From positions 1-33,460 of the forward strand of contig NZBZ01000021.1 in NCBI GenBank assembly GCA_002686365.1: a stretch of 33,460 nt of DNA, in the 5' to 3' direction. How positions within the stretch are numbered: position 1 is the stretch's first letter; every line of letters starts with the position of its first letter. The notes under the pieces are model-generated. The model was not told the origin of the DNA and did not search any database. It saw only the letters and a list, made by a program, of their open reading frames with translations. Origin of the DNA: a bacterium. Its GTDB lineage: Bacteria; Patescibacteriota; Minisyncoccia; UBA6257; GWB1-50-10. Shown piece after piece: positions 1 through 8,215 of this stretch. A program made the position numbers and the translations under genes.

Positions 1-2
1 AA

Positions 3-632
3 GAACTCCCCGCAGGTCTTACTCATATTGGTGGAAATTTAAGTCTTGAAGGTAGTCAGCTCAAAGAACTCCCCGCAGGTCTTACTTATATTGGTGGAAG
101 TTTGGATCTTTGGAAATCCCAGATCCAGGAATTTCCTGCAGGTCTTACTCATATTGGTGGTCATCTCTATCTTGAAGGTAGTCGGCTCAAAGAACTTCCC
201 GCAGGTCTTACTCATATTGGTCTAGATCTAAATCTTCAAGGTAGTCAGCTCAAGGAGTTGCCAGAAGGACTAGTACATATTGGCGGGAATCTAGATCTTA
301 GTGATAGTAAGGTAGAGAGGCTGCCAGCAGGTCTTACTCATATTAGTGGAGATCTAAGTCTTGAAGGTAGTCGGCTCAAAGAACTTCCCGCAGGTCTTAC
401 TCATATTAGTGAAGGTCTCTATCTTGAAGGTAGTCAGCTCAAAGAACTTCCCGCAGGTCTTACTCATATTGGTGGAAATTTAAGTCTTGAAGGTAGTCAG
501 CTCAAAGAACTCCCCGCAGGTCTTACTCATATTGGTGGAAGTTTGGATCTTCAGGATTCCCAGATCCAGGAACTCCCCGCAGGTCTTACTCATATTGGTG
601 GTCATCTCTATCTTGAAGGTAGTCAGCTTAAG
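3..632 (+). repeat. 63-bp tandem repeat array, about ten units
   Basis: Near-identical GAACTCCCCGCAGGTCTTACTCATATTGGTGG... recurs every 63 bp (3, 66, 129, 192 and onward). Confidence 0.88.
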
Positions 633-683
633 GAGCTACCAGACAACATTGAAGACATCGTGAAGGGTGGAATTGCAAGATGA
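3..683 (+). CDS. LRR-like tandem-repeat protein, 5'-truncated by the window edge
   Basis: Frame 3 is open from the window edge to TGA at 681-683. About ten 21-aa units of the type ELPAGLTHIGGxLxLEGSxLK. The listed start at 102 is an internal TTG. Confidence 0.8.
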   Translation, partial: ELPAGLTHIGGNLSLEGSQLKELPAGLTYIGGSLDLWKSQIQEFPAGLTHIGGHLYLEGSRLKELPAGLTHIGLDLNLQGSQLKELPEGLVHIGGNLDLSDSKVERLPAGLTHISGDLSLEGSRLKELPAGLTHISEGLYLEGSQLKELPAGLTHIGGNLSLEGSQLKELPAGLTHIGGSLDLQDSQIQELPAGLTHIGGHLYLEGSQLKELPDNIEDIVKGGIAR

Positions 684-744
684 GTATATTTAAAAAATAA
701 TTTGTCTTGCTGGTTTTTTTGTTGTTGGCAGAATAACTTTTATT

Positions 745-1755
745 ATGAATATATCAATTGGCATAGTGGGATTACCTAACGTCGGGAAGTCCACGCTGTT
801 TAATATACTCACAAAGCAGGCTGTGCTTGCGGCGAACTATCCGTTTGCGACAATTGACCCCAATGTGGGGATTGTTCCTGTACCGGATGAGCGAATTGAT
901 ACGCTCGCAGATATTTCGGAGAGCGTGGAGAAGATTCCTGCCGTTGTTGAGTTTTATGATATTGCGGGGCTTGTGAAGGGAGCGAGCACAGGAGAGGGAT
1001 TGGGCAATCAGTTTCTAACACACATTCGGGAGACGAGCGCGATCTGTATGGTGCTTCGTGTCTTCCCATCTTCGGACGTGGTTCATGTTGAGGGAGAGGT
1101 TGACGCTTTGCGGGATTTGGAGATTTTAGAGACGGAGCTTGTTTTGAAAGATTTTGAGACTATCAGTTCTCATTTGGACAAGGTGACAAAGCAGGCTAGG
1201 TCTGGCGACAAGAAAGAGGCGCTTCGGAAAGAGCGTGTGGAAGAGTTGTATGCCGCGCTTGATGGCGGCAAGCCGTTGTACGTCTCGGATACATTGTCGG
1301 AGGAGGCGCGGGAGATTGCGGGAGAGCTTGGGCTTTTGACAACCAAGCGGCAGATTTTTCTTTTGAATGGAAAGGAGGAAGATGTTTCGGCGGAGCTTCG
1401 TTCGGCAATTGAGGAACGTAGAGGGGCGTATGTTATTTCTGATTTGGGTACTGCGACGGACGTGTCGGGGCTTATTGGGAAGGCGTATGAGACGCTTGGG
1501 CTTATGAGTTTCTTTACGACAGGGGAAAAGGAGACGCGGGCATGGACTGTTCGGCGTGGAGCACTTGCTCCAGAGGCAGCAGGTGTAATTCATACGGATT
1601 TTGAGGAGAAGTTTATTCGTATGGATGTTGTTTCATATGATGATTTTATTTCGTGCGGCGGATGGAGTGGAGCGCGCTCAAAAGGGAAGGCACGAACGGA
1701 GGGGAGGGAGTATGAGGTGGCTGATGGGGATGTAGTACTTGTAAAACACGGATAA
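745..1755 (+). CDS. ychF: Redox-regulated ATPase / Obg-family GTPase YchF
   Basis: 336 aa with GLPNVGKSTLFN P-loop, DIAGLVKGASTGEGLGN and the typical YchF C-terminus (TGEKETRAWTVRRG...GWSGARSKGKARTEGREYEVADGDVVLVKHG). Confidence 0.97.
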   Translation: MNISIGIVGLPNVGKSTLFNILTKQAVLAANYPFATIDPNVGIVPVPDERIDTLADISESVEKIPAVVEFYDIAGLVKGASTGEGLGNQFLTHIRETSAICMVLRVFPSSDVVHVEGEVDALRDLEILETELVLKDFETISSHLDKVTKQARSGDKKEALRKERVEELYAALDGGKPLYVSDTLSEEAREIAGELGLLTTKRQIFLLNGKEEDVSAELRSAIEERRGAYVISDLGTATDVSGLIGKAYETLGLMSFFTTGEKETRAWTVRRGALAPEAAGVIHTDFEEKFIRMDVVSYDDFISCGGWSGARSKGKARTEGREYEVADGDVVLVKHG

Positions 1756-1782
1756 AAAAAAGTTCCCTCCGAGTGAGGGAAA
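1753..1782 (-). terminator. Rho-independent terminator for the minus-strand unit at 1801-2263
   Basis: Minus strand reads TTCCCTC-actcg-GAGGGAA followed by CTTTTTTTT. Confidence 0.7.
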
Positions 1783-1800
1783 TTGGGCGAGGTGTTCTTC

Positions 1801-2154
1801 TTACTTCCTTGTTCTTGCAAGTGAAGGAATTGGCTTGAGGGGGCCCTGAACTCCTTCTATGGCAATGACTATTCTCATGTTTTGCCCCAGGAGTTCCATG
1901 GCATTGATGGTGGTGGAGAATCGTATCGTTGCAGTAATTTTTCTCGTCCGCAGCCACCATCTTCTGGGCATTTCTTTCTCGAGTTTGAGAGTTGGGGTTT
2001 CTAGTTGGTAAGAATCCCAACGTTCAAAGCAGAACTCTGTTTTCCAGATTATTGATTTTGCTATTTGCCAAAGCCTATCTTTTTCTCCTTTTCTCTTCCA
2101 TGGCAACATGGGCCACTTTGCTGGGATTTTTAGAGTTCCTATTATAGGCACCAT
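1801..2154 (-). CDS. Hypothetical protein (117 aa)
   Basis: Open frame with protein-like composition in an otherwise empty gap, followed by a minus-strand terminator. Overlaps the next ORF. Confidence 0.45.
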   Translation of the reverse strand: MVPIIGTLKIPAKWPMLPWKRKGEKDRLWQIAKSIIWKTEFCFERWDSYQLETPTLKLEKEMPRRWWLRTRKITATIRFSTTINAMELLGQNMRIVIAIEGVQGPLKPIPSLARTRK

Positions 2155-2263
2155 GATCTTTCTCTAGTGTGAGTTCGCTGTTTGAGGGTAGGGATTCGAG
2201 GCGTTCTACTAGCGTTTGATCTGGCTCTAGAAGTCTTTCCAGTATTTGGTCGTCTGTTTCCAT
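2075..2263 (-). CDS. Hypothetical acidic small protein (62 aa)
   Basis: METDDQILERLLEPDQTLVERLESLPSNSELTLEKD...; plausible start, overlaps 1801-2154 in another frame. Confidence 0.4.
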   Translation of the reverse strand: METDDQILERLLEPDQTLVERLESLPSNSELTLEKDHGAYNRNSKNPSKVAHVAMEEKRRKR

Positions 2264-2324
2264 CTTTTATCCTCTTCTCGTCTACAGGCTTGTTGGTGGT
2301 TGGCGATACAGCACTATTCCTTTT

Positions 2325-2696
2325 TTATGACATGGAGTTAGGTTTGTCAATCTTTTTTCTATAAAGAAGCATTAAAGCATAGGAAGCTCCTAAGAGTCCA
2401 AAGTCGCGGAAGGTTACGTCGTCTATGCCGGAAAAGATTACAATTACTCCAATTGAGAGAAAGGCAAGGAGTGCGGCCAGCTTTTTATATATGCCTACTA
2501 GGAGTGCAATGGCTAGTATTATTTCAAACATTCCGTGGATAGTTAGGAATAGTTCGCGGGTAAGAAGGGGAATGCTATTTATCCACTGGGGGATGAATCC
2601 TATCCAGCTTGTTGGATTTAAAATAGAGTTTAGGCCTGCATAGAGGAAGGTTCCGGCGAGGCCGATCCGCAGTACTAATTCAGGTTTTATCTTCAT
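2325..2696 (-). CDS. DoxX-like small membrane protein
   Basis: 123 aa, about four hydrophobic helices; LRIGLAGTFLYAGLNSILNP...TIHGMFEIILAIALLVGIYKKLAALLAF resembles DoxX/DoxD. Confidence 0.65.
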   Translation of the reverse strand: MKIKPELVLRIGLAGTFLYAGLNSILNPTSWIGFIPQWINSIPLLTRELFLTIHGMFEIILAIALLVGIYKKLAALLAFLSIGVIVIFSGIDDVTFRDFGLLGASYALMLLYRKKIDKPNSMS

Positions 2697-2724
2697 GCGG
2701 TTTAGTATATCATTTGTATGTATT

Positions 2725-3444
2725 ATGGCGTACGCAGTAGATACTAGTGTTTATAAGGGTCCAATTGAGAAGCTTTTGGAGCTTGTTGAGGAAAAGAAAC
2801 TTGAGATTACAGAAGTAAATCTAGCAGAAGTTACTGGAGATTTTTTGGCGTATTTTGAGACCCTTCGACAGGCTCAGGGTAAAGAGCAGCAGGATTTTAA
2901 ATCCATTGTTGCAGATTTTTTGGTTGTTGCGTCCAGACTTCTTCTTATAAAATCGCGTGTGCTTTTGCCGAGCTTGGAGCTTGATGAGGAGGAAGAGGAG
3001 GATATTCGGGATTTAGAGTTTCGGCTAAAGCTTTATAAGGAGTTAAAGGGCACGAAGGCATATGTTCGGGAGAATTGGAGTGAGGTGCCGTTCATGGCAG
3101 GCAGAGAGTTTTTAATGTCAAAGGAGCCAATGTTCCTTCCTCCAAAGAAGATCCGGCCAGTGCATTTGCAAAAAGCTATGGTGAGAGTTTTTGATGAGCT
3201 TCAGCAGTTTTTGATGCCGGAGGAGAAGATAGAACGTGTTGTTATGAAGCTTGGAGATAAGATTCAGGAGCTTTTGAACAGGCTTACAGAGGAGCCGACA
3301 GATGTTGGGCATCTTGACGGGAAGAAGACTCGAGAGGAGGTTGTGACGCTTTTTATTGCAGTACTTCATCTTGTGCGGGATCATTTTGTTGATGTGAATC
3401 AGGAGGATGAATATGGCAAGATTTTTATTGCGAAGAGGCCGTAG
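2725..3444 (+). CDS. scpA: Segregation and condensation protein A
   Basis: YKGPIEKLLELVEEKKLEITEVNLAEVTGDFLAYFE...FLVVASRLLLIKSRVLLP; start MAYAVDTS at 2725 is more likely than 2695. Followed by scpB. Confidence 0.92.
   Translation: MAYAVDTSVYKGPIEKLLELVEEKKLEITEVNLAEVTGDFLAYFETLRQAQGKEQQDFKSIVADFLVVASRLLLIKSRVLLPSLELDEEEEEDIRDLEFRLKLYKELKGTKAYVRENWSEVPFMAGREFLMSKEPMFLPPKKIRPVHLQKAMVRVFDELQQFLMPEEKIERVVMKLGDKIQELLNRLTEEPTDVGHLDGKKTREEVVTLFIAVLHLVRDHFVDVNQEDEYGKIFIAKRP
2861..2879 (+). repeat. Short palindromic-type element in frame within scpA
   Basis: CCCTTCGACAGGCTCAGGG encodes the LRQAQGK insert between FET and EQQDFKSIV. Confidence 0.6.
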
Positions 3445-3468
3445 GTGGGGTAGAATTGGAATGATTTA

Positions 3469-4023
3469 ATGTCTGATAATCGACTGGCACAACTTGAGGC
3501 GCTTCTTTTTTATCATGGCGAAGCAGTTACTCTTAAAAGGATTTCTTCGATTTTGAAGACTACGGAGAAGCGTGTAGAGAAGCTTGTTTTGGAGTATAAA
3601 AAGGAACTTGAGGCGCGGGAACAGGGAGGTTTTACGCTTTTGCAGGATAAGGGAAAGGTTCAGCTTGTGACAAAGCCGGAGTTTCGTTCTATTTTTGAAA
3701 AACTGGTTTCAGATGAGCTAAAAGAGGATCTTACTCCTGCATCACTTGAGACGCTTGCGATTATTGCCTATCTTGGGCCTTTGTCGCGCGCAGAGATTGA
3801 TTATATTCGGGGCGTGAACTCTTCTTTCATGGTTCGAAATCTTGTGCTTCGTGGACTTATTGATAGACAGAAGGGATTAAAGAAGCGGGGAGCATATGCT
3901 TACACTGCGAGTTTTGATTTTTTGAAGCATATTGGGCTGGGCAAGACAGAAGATTTGCCTGAGTATGAGAAGTATCATGATGTGCTTCAGAAGCTGGAAG
4001 AACAGGAGCAGGAAAGTTCTTAA
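3469..4023 (+). CDS. scpB: Segregation and condensation protein B
   Basis: LEALLFYHGEAVTLKRISSIL...PASLETLAIIAYLGPLSRAEIDYIRGVNSSFMVRNLVLRGLIDR winged-helix signature; downstream of scpA. Confidence 0.93.
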   Translation: MSDNRLAQLEALLFYHGEAVTLKRISSILKTTEKRVEKLVLEYKKELEAREQGGFTLLQDKGKVQLVTKPEFRSIFEKLVSDELKEDLTPASLETLAIIAYLGPLSRAEIDYIRGVNSSFMVRNLVLRGLIDRQKGLKKRGAYAYTASFDFLKHIGLGKTEDLPEYEKYHDVLQKLEEQEQESS

Positions 4024-4040
4024 GGTATAAGTTTAAAGTT

Positions 4041-4068
4041 TCCGCCAAAGGCGGATCCGCCTCGGGCG
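4041..4068. repeat. GC-rich palindromic intergenic element
   Basis: CCGCC-AAA-GGCGG overlapping the perfect palindrome GGCGGATCCGCC (4050-4061). Confidence 0.5.
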
Positions 4069-4080
4069 AAAAAAGTTTTT

Positions 4081-5049
4081 ATGAATACTATAAAGTGGCA
4101 AGCATTGGCATTGGCAGGAGTGGTACTTGTTTCTGCTTTTCTTACTCGCGTAGGAGTGGAGGCAGATCGCACAGTTGATTCAGAAGCTGGTTCAGAAGAG
4201 TTAGCTTCTTTAGAGGAGAGTCTTCCTCAGGAAGATTCTTCTGATTTTTTTGAGGATTCTTTATCTTTTGCCCAAGTTAGAGATGCGCGACGCGCGCCTA
4301 CCAGAGATTGGGATGTTCTTGATCCTCAAGTTTCTGCAGAGGCAGTGCTTATTCAGTCTCTTGACGGTGCGTTTCCTTTTTATCACAGTCGGACGTACGC
4401 GGTTTGGCCTACTGCTTCTCTTACAAAGCTTCTTACAGCTGTTGTTGTTCTTGAAGAGATTGGGGAGAACAGGAAAATTACAATTACAGAGCGGGCAGTT
4501 GCCACAGAAGGTATTGCAGGAAATCTTCGGGACGGGGAGATTTACTCGGCTCAGGATCTTTTGAAGATTATGCTTCTTACATCAAGTAATGATGCGGCTG
4601 TTGCATTTGAAGATCACGCAGGTGGACAGGATGAGTTTGTGCGTCTTATGACGAGGAAGGCGCGAGAGCTGGGGATGTCAAATACACTTTTTTATGACGG
4701 GACAGGCCTTTCAGATCTGAATTCTTCTACTGCAAGCGATCTGCTTCGTCTTCTGCGATATATTGTAGAGACCTATCCTCAGATTTTGCAGTGGACGAGG
4801 ATTCCAGGCTTTCTTGTTCAGCCAATAAATGATATTGATAGCCGGGAGGTTCGGAATATTAATCCATTGGTTAATAATTTAGAGTTTTTGGGAGGAAAGA
4901 CAGGGACCTCGCCTCGCGCTCGGGAGAATCTTATTTCTCTTTTCTCCCTAGGTCAGCATAGAATTGTTATGATTATTCTAGGCAGTAGAGATAGGGCAGC
5001 AGAGAGTGAGAAGCTGCTTTCGTGGGCGAGGAAGGCGTACGGTTTGTAA
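4081..5049 (+). CDS. D-alanyl-D-alanine carboxypeptidase (peptidase S11 family)
   Basis: N-terminal hydrophobic segment; SxxK (ASLTKL), SxN (SSNDAA) and KTG (GGKTGTS) motifs. Confidence 0.9.
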   Translation: MNTIKWQALALAGVVLVSAFLTRVGVEADRTVDSEAGSEELASLEESLPQEDSSDFFEDSLSFAQVRDARRAPTRDWDVLDPQVSAEAVLIQSLDGAFPFYHSRTYAVWPTASLTKLLTAVVVLEEIGENRKITITERAVATEGIAGNLRDGEIYSAQDLLKIMLLTSSNDAAVAFEDHAGGQDEFVRLMTRKARELGMSNTLFYDGTGLSDLNSSTASDLLRLLRYIVETYPQILQWTRIPGFLVQPINDIDSREVRNINPLVNNLEFLGGKTGTSPRARENLISLFSLGQHRIVMIILGSRDRAAESEKLLSWARKAYGL

Positions 5050-5052
5050 TTT

Positions 5053-6099
5053 ATGGAAATATTTGAAGCAGTACGGATTTTGATAATGTTTGCGCTTTCG
5101 TTTATTGTGGCGCTTCTTTTCACGCCTCTTGTTTTGCATTTTTTGGAGAAGTATGACATTCGTAAAAAGAATATTCGGGGAGGGGATAGCGCTCCGGTGT
5201 TTCATGGGCTTCATAGAGAAAAGTCCGGAACGGTGACGATGGCAGGAATTATTGTGTGGCTTACTGTGCTTTTGTTAGCTCTTGTTTTTTTTCTTCTTCA
5301 GGGGTTTTTGAATGGATTTGTAAACTATTTTAATTTTGTTGACAGGGCAGAGACCTATTTGCCTCTTGCAGCGCTTTTTCTTTCTGCTGTTGTGGGACTT
5401 ATTGATGATTTGTTTGGAGTGCGCGGTAAGGGAGCAAAGAGCGGAGGGCTTAGTGTGAAGCAGAGGCTTCTTATTTTTACAGGCGTTGCAATTCTGGGAG
5501 CTCTTTGGTTTTACTTCCGGCTTGATTGGGATGTGCTGTACATTCCGTTTGTTGGCACAGTTTCCATTGGTCCGTGGTACATTCTTCTTTTTGTGTTTGT
5601 ACTTGTTGCCACAGCGTTTTCTACAAATGAAACTGATGGGCTTGATGGGCTTGCTGCCGGAGTTCTTTTCTTTGCGTTTGGCGCAATGATTATTGTTTCT
5701 TTCGTTCTTCAGAGATACGATCTTGCTGTTATGAATGCGGCTATACTTGGCGCGCTTCTTGCTTTTATTTGGTTTAATATTTATCCTGCTCGATTTTTTA
5801 TGGGGGACACAGGGTCTATGTCTTTGGGGATTACATTGGGAGTTATGGTTATGTTGACGAATACCGTATTCTTTTTGCCATTTTTTGCATTTGTTCTTGT
5901 TTTAGAGTCTGGGTCTGTGATTTTGCAGGTTTTGAGTAAGAAGTTAAAGGGAAGGAAGATTTTTCATTCTACTCCGATTCATCATCATTTTGAGGCGCTT
6001 GGGTGGCCAGAGAGTCAGATAACCATGCGTTTCTGGATTATTGCTGTTGTTGCTTCCCTTTTTGGTTTAGTGCTTTTCTTTTTATCGCAGTTTGCGTAA
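5053..6099 (+). CDS. mraY: Phospho-N-acetylmuramoyl-pentapeptide-transferase
   Basis: Polytopic; GLIDDLFGVR, NETDGLDGLAAG, FMGDTGSMSLG and TPIHHHFEALGW. Confidence 0.95.
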   Translation: MEIFEAVRILIMFALSFIVALLFTPLVLHFLEKYDIRKKNIRGGDSAPVFHGLHREKSGTVTMAGIIVWLTVLLLALVFFLLQGFLNGFVNYFNFVDRAETYLPLAALFLSAVVGLIDDLFGVRGKGAKSGGLSVKQRLLIFTGVAILGALWFYFRLDWDVLYIPFVGTVSIGPWYILLFVFVLVATAFSTNETDGLDGLAAGVLFFAFGAMIIVSFVLQRYDLAVMNAAILGALLAFIWFNIYPARFFMGDTGSMSLGITLGVMVMLTNTVFFLPFFAFVLVLESGSVILQVLSKKLKGRKIFHSTPIHHHFEALGWPESQITMRFWIIAVVASLFGLVLFFLSQFA

Positions 6100-6116
6100 C
6101 AATTTGGGGGTTTTGG

Positions 6117-6122
6117 TATAAT
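6117..6122 (+). promoter_or_regulatory. Candidate -10 box for the micro-ORF transcript
   Basis: TATAAT in TTTTGGTATAATAGATG just after mraY; the -35 is not clear. Confidence 0.4.
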
Positions 6123-6179
6123 AGATGTAGTGTTGGTGAGAATTGCATAAGGAACTACGTTGGATGGAGGAGAGAGGCG

Positions 6180-6407
6180 ATGGGAGCTCTCATGGAGAAA
6201 CTCCAGGAGCTAAGTACAGAGGTTGGTAACTTTAGGGCACTAGTTCTTAGAAAAGAAGCGAGTCTTAGGGCCGCATCCGCGGTGGAGCGGGCACTAATAC
6301 AGTTGGATATTCAATGCATCGTTTCCAGGGAGCCCGCATTAACAGCGGGAATTAGTTCCCTGATCGATTCTATAGAACAGGCAGCTTCTGAAAACAGAGT
6401 TGCATGA
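6180..6407 (+). CDS. Hypothetical small protein (75 aa)
   Basis: ATG preceded by GGAGGAGAG; MGALMEKLQELSTEVGNFRALVLRKEASLRAASAVERALIQLD..., likely helical. Confidence 0.55.
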   Translation: MGALMEKLQELSTEVGNFRALVLRKEASLRAASAVERALIQLDIQCIVSREPALTAGISSLIDSIEQAASENRVA

Positions 6408-6419
6408 GAGGAGGTAACA

Positions 6420-6464
6420 ATGGCCAATGTCAATGGCTTGGACGTTTCAGTCGCAAACCTCTGA
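6420..6464 (+). CDS. Candidate micro-ORF (14 aa, MANVNGLDVSVANL)
   Basis: GAGAGGAGGTAACA-ATG, near-perfect Shine-Dalgarno, then TGA. Confidence 0.35.
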   Translation: MANVNGLDVSVANL

Positions 6465-6483
6465 TGTAGAGAGGAGGAGGTCG

Positions 6484-6516
6484 GTGTGGTCTGATTATGA
6501 GCCCATAATGCTGTGA
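6484..6516 (+). CDS. Candidate micro-ORF (10 aa, GTG start, MWSDYEPIML)
   Basis: GAGGAGGAGGTCG-GTG then a short open frame; very weak on its own. Confidence 0.2.
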   Translation: MWSDYEPIML

Positions 6517-6528
6517 GAGGAGCGTCAG

Positions 6529-6633
6529 ATGAGGGGCTTTGTGAGAGCGTTTGCCAGGCTTCTGCCCGGCACTCTCTTGGGATTGTACTTCTACTTGGTA
6601 GAGAGCATCCCTGGTGGTGTGGGTTCTTGGTGA
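6529..6633 (+). CDS. Candidate small hydrophobic peptide (34 aa)
   Basis: MRGFVRAFARLLPGTLLGLYFYLVESIPGGVGSW; SD-like GAGAGGAG upstream and a terminator right after the stop. Confidence 0.4.
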   Translation: MRGFVRAFARLLPGTLLGLYFYLVESIPGGVGSW

Positions 6634-6642
6634 GGGTCGGTC

Positions 6643-6673
6643 GCCGCTAGTTACGTGCTAGCGGCATTTTTTT
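6643..6673 (+). terminator. Rho-independent terminator
   Basis: GCCGCTAG-ttacgtg-CTAGCGGC-ATTTTTTT; perfect 8-bp stem. Confidence 0.88.
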
Positions 6674-6730
6674 ATATTTCACGAATATCTAATCTAGCAC
6701 GAATATACGAATCTTATATAATAAGATGTA

Positions 6731-8203
6731 ATGACTACGCTTATTCGTAGAGGGCTTGTATATGATGGGGTGGAGCAGGATCCGCAGGAGAAGGATATTT
6801 TAATTCGAGGAGATAAGATTGTTCGTATTGGAAGTTTTCCAAAAAGTACAGCACAGAATGTTGTTGATGCGTCAGGCGCAGTTGTTGCTCCGGGGTTTTT
6901 AGATGTGAGCTCTGATATTGATCACTACTTGGGCGTGTTTTCAGAGGATATTCAGAGAAGTTTTATTCGTCGGGGCATTACAACCGTGATTGGAGGAAAT
7001 TTTGGGCTTTCACTTGCTCCTCTTGCCCGAGACTTTCTTGATGAGCTTTACAAGCCGGCTGACAGTTCTTTGGGGAATGTTCATTGGCATTCTGTAAAGG
7101 AGTATTTGAAGGTTTTGCAGAAACAGAAGCTGCTTTTGAATTTTGGGACTATGGTAGGGTCTTTAAATCTTTCTCATCCGTTTTCTAGGAATATTCGGGG
7201 CAGAAAGGGTTCGGGTCTGGAAGAATATGGGCGGGCTTGTCTTGGTGACGGAGCATTTGGTATATCAGTAGATTTTCGCGACATGCTGCACAAGGAAGTT
7301 TCCCCCCGCGCTTTTGGCGAACTTGCGCGTGCTGTTTCTTTCCATGGCGGAGTGCTTTCTGTGCGGCTTCACGAAGATCAGGATTTTTCCCGGACAGTGC
7401 GGAAGCTTGTTCGGTTTTCTGGAGAGAAGGGGGTTCGAATACAGATTTCTCATGTGAAGCCTACTTCTAAATTTGCGGAAGAGTGGGATAAGCTTAATAA
7501 ACTTTTGGAAGCTTCGGGGTCTCGAACAGAGATTCATTTTGATTTTTCTCCAAATGAGTATTCGGAGATGCCGGTATATGGCTTTCTCCCCGAATCTTTT
7601 CACTTTAGGGGATTTAAAGAAATTGCGGAGAAGATTATGCTGGAAGATTTTGAGAAGGATATGCTTGAGCACTTTCAGAGCTTTTCTTTAGATGATGTTT
7701 TTGTTGGATATGTGCCGGAACATCTTGCGTCCTTGCGCGGGAAGTCTTTGAGTGAGCTTGCAGAAATTTTCGGCATGTCAAAAGATCGGGCTCTTTTGCA
7801 TCTTATGCGTATTTCAAGATTAAAGGCAGTGTGTTTGTATAAAGATGTTTGCGCAAAGGACTTTCAGGCTCTTTTTGGGAGCCAACTCTTCTTTATTTCT
7901 CCGGATGGAGTTGTGCCGCTTGAAGAGATGCTGCCGTCTTCTCTGGGGCTTTCTATAGGGAAGATTCAGAAGCTGGGTGAGAATGCTCGTGCGGCATTTG
8001 GAGATGTAATTTCTAAAATGACTTCATATCCTGCGCGGGCTTATGGTATTTCCAAGAGGGGAGCTATCCGAGAGTCTTTTTATGCTGATATTGTTGTTTT
8101 AAAGGAAGGAGGGGTTTCTAAGGTGTTTGTTGGAGGCAGGCTTGTATATGATGCGGGTAAGTTTTTGGATGAGACGCCTGGAAATGTTTTACGAAAGTCT
8201 TAA
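6731..8203 (+). CDS. Amidohydrolase superfamily, N-acyl-D-amino-acid deacylase (D-aminoacylase)-like
   Basis: IRRGLVYDGVEQDPQEKDILIRGDKIVRIG...VVAPGFLDVSS...GGNFGLSLAP...ISHVKPTS...TSYPARAYGISKRGAIRESFYADIVVL. Confidence 0.8.
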   Translation: MTTLIRRGLVYDGVEQDPQEKDILIRGDKIVRIGSFPKSTAQNVVDASGAVVAPGFLDVSSDIDHYLGVFSEDIQRSFIRRGITTVIGGNFGLSLAPLARDFLDELYKPADSSLGNVHWHSVKEYLKVLQKQKLLLNFGTMVGSLNLSHPFSRNIRGRKGSGLEEYGRACLGDGAFGISVDFRDMLHKEVSPRAFGELARAVSFHGGVLSVRLHEDQDFSRTVRKLVRFSGEKGVRIQISHVKPTSKFAEEWDKLNKLLEASGSRTEIHFDFSPNEYSEMPVYGFLPESFHFRGFKEIAEKIMLEDFEKDMLEHFQSFSLDDVFVGYVPEHLASLRGKSLSELAEIFGMSKDRALLHLMRISRLKAVCLYKDVCAKDFQALFGSQLFFISPDGVVPLEEMLPSSLGLSIGKIQKLGENARAAFGDVISKMTSYPARAYGISKRGAIRESFYADIVVLKEGGVSKVFVGGRLVYDAGKFLDETPGNVLRKS

Positions 8204-8215
8204 TTCTAAATTGAT

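Noticed and set aside
1126-1593. 155-aa minus ORF antisense to ychF, with similar antisense ORFs in mraY, gltX, murC and others
   Set aside because: Shadow ORFs with no recognisable motifs inside confident genes.
6003-6407. 134-aa ORF as listed in the track
   Set aside because: Its first part overlaps the mraY 3' end out of frame; the SD-supported start is at 6180.
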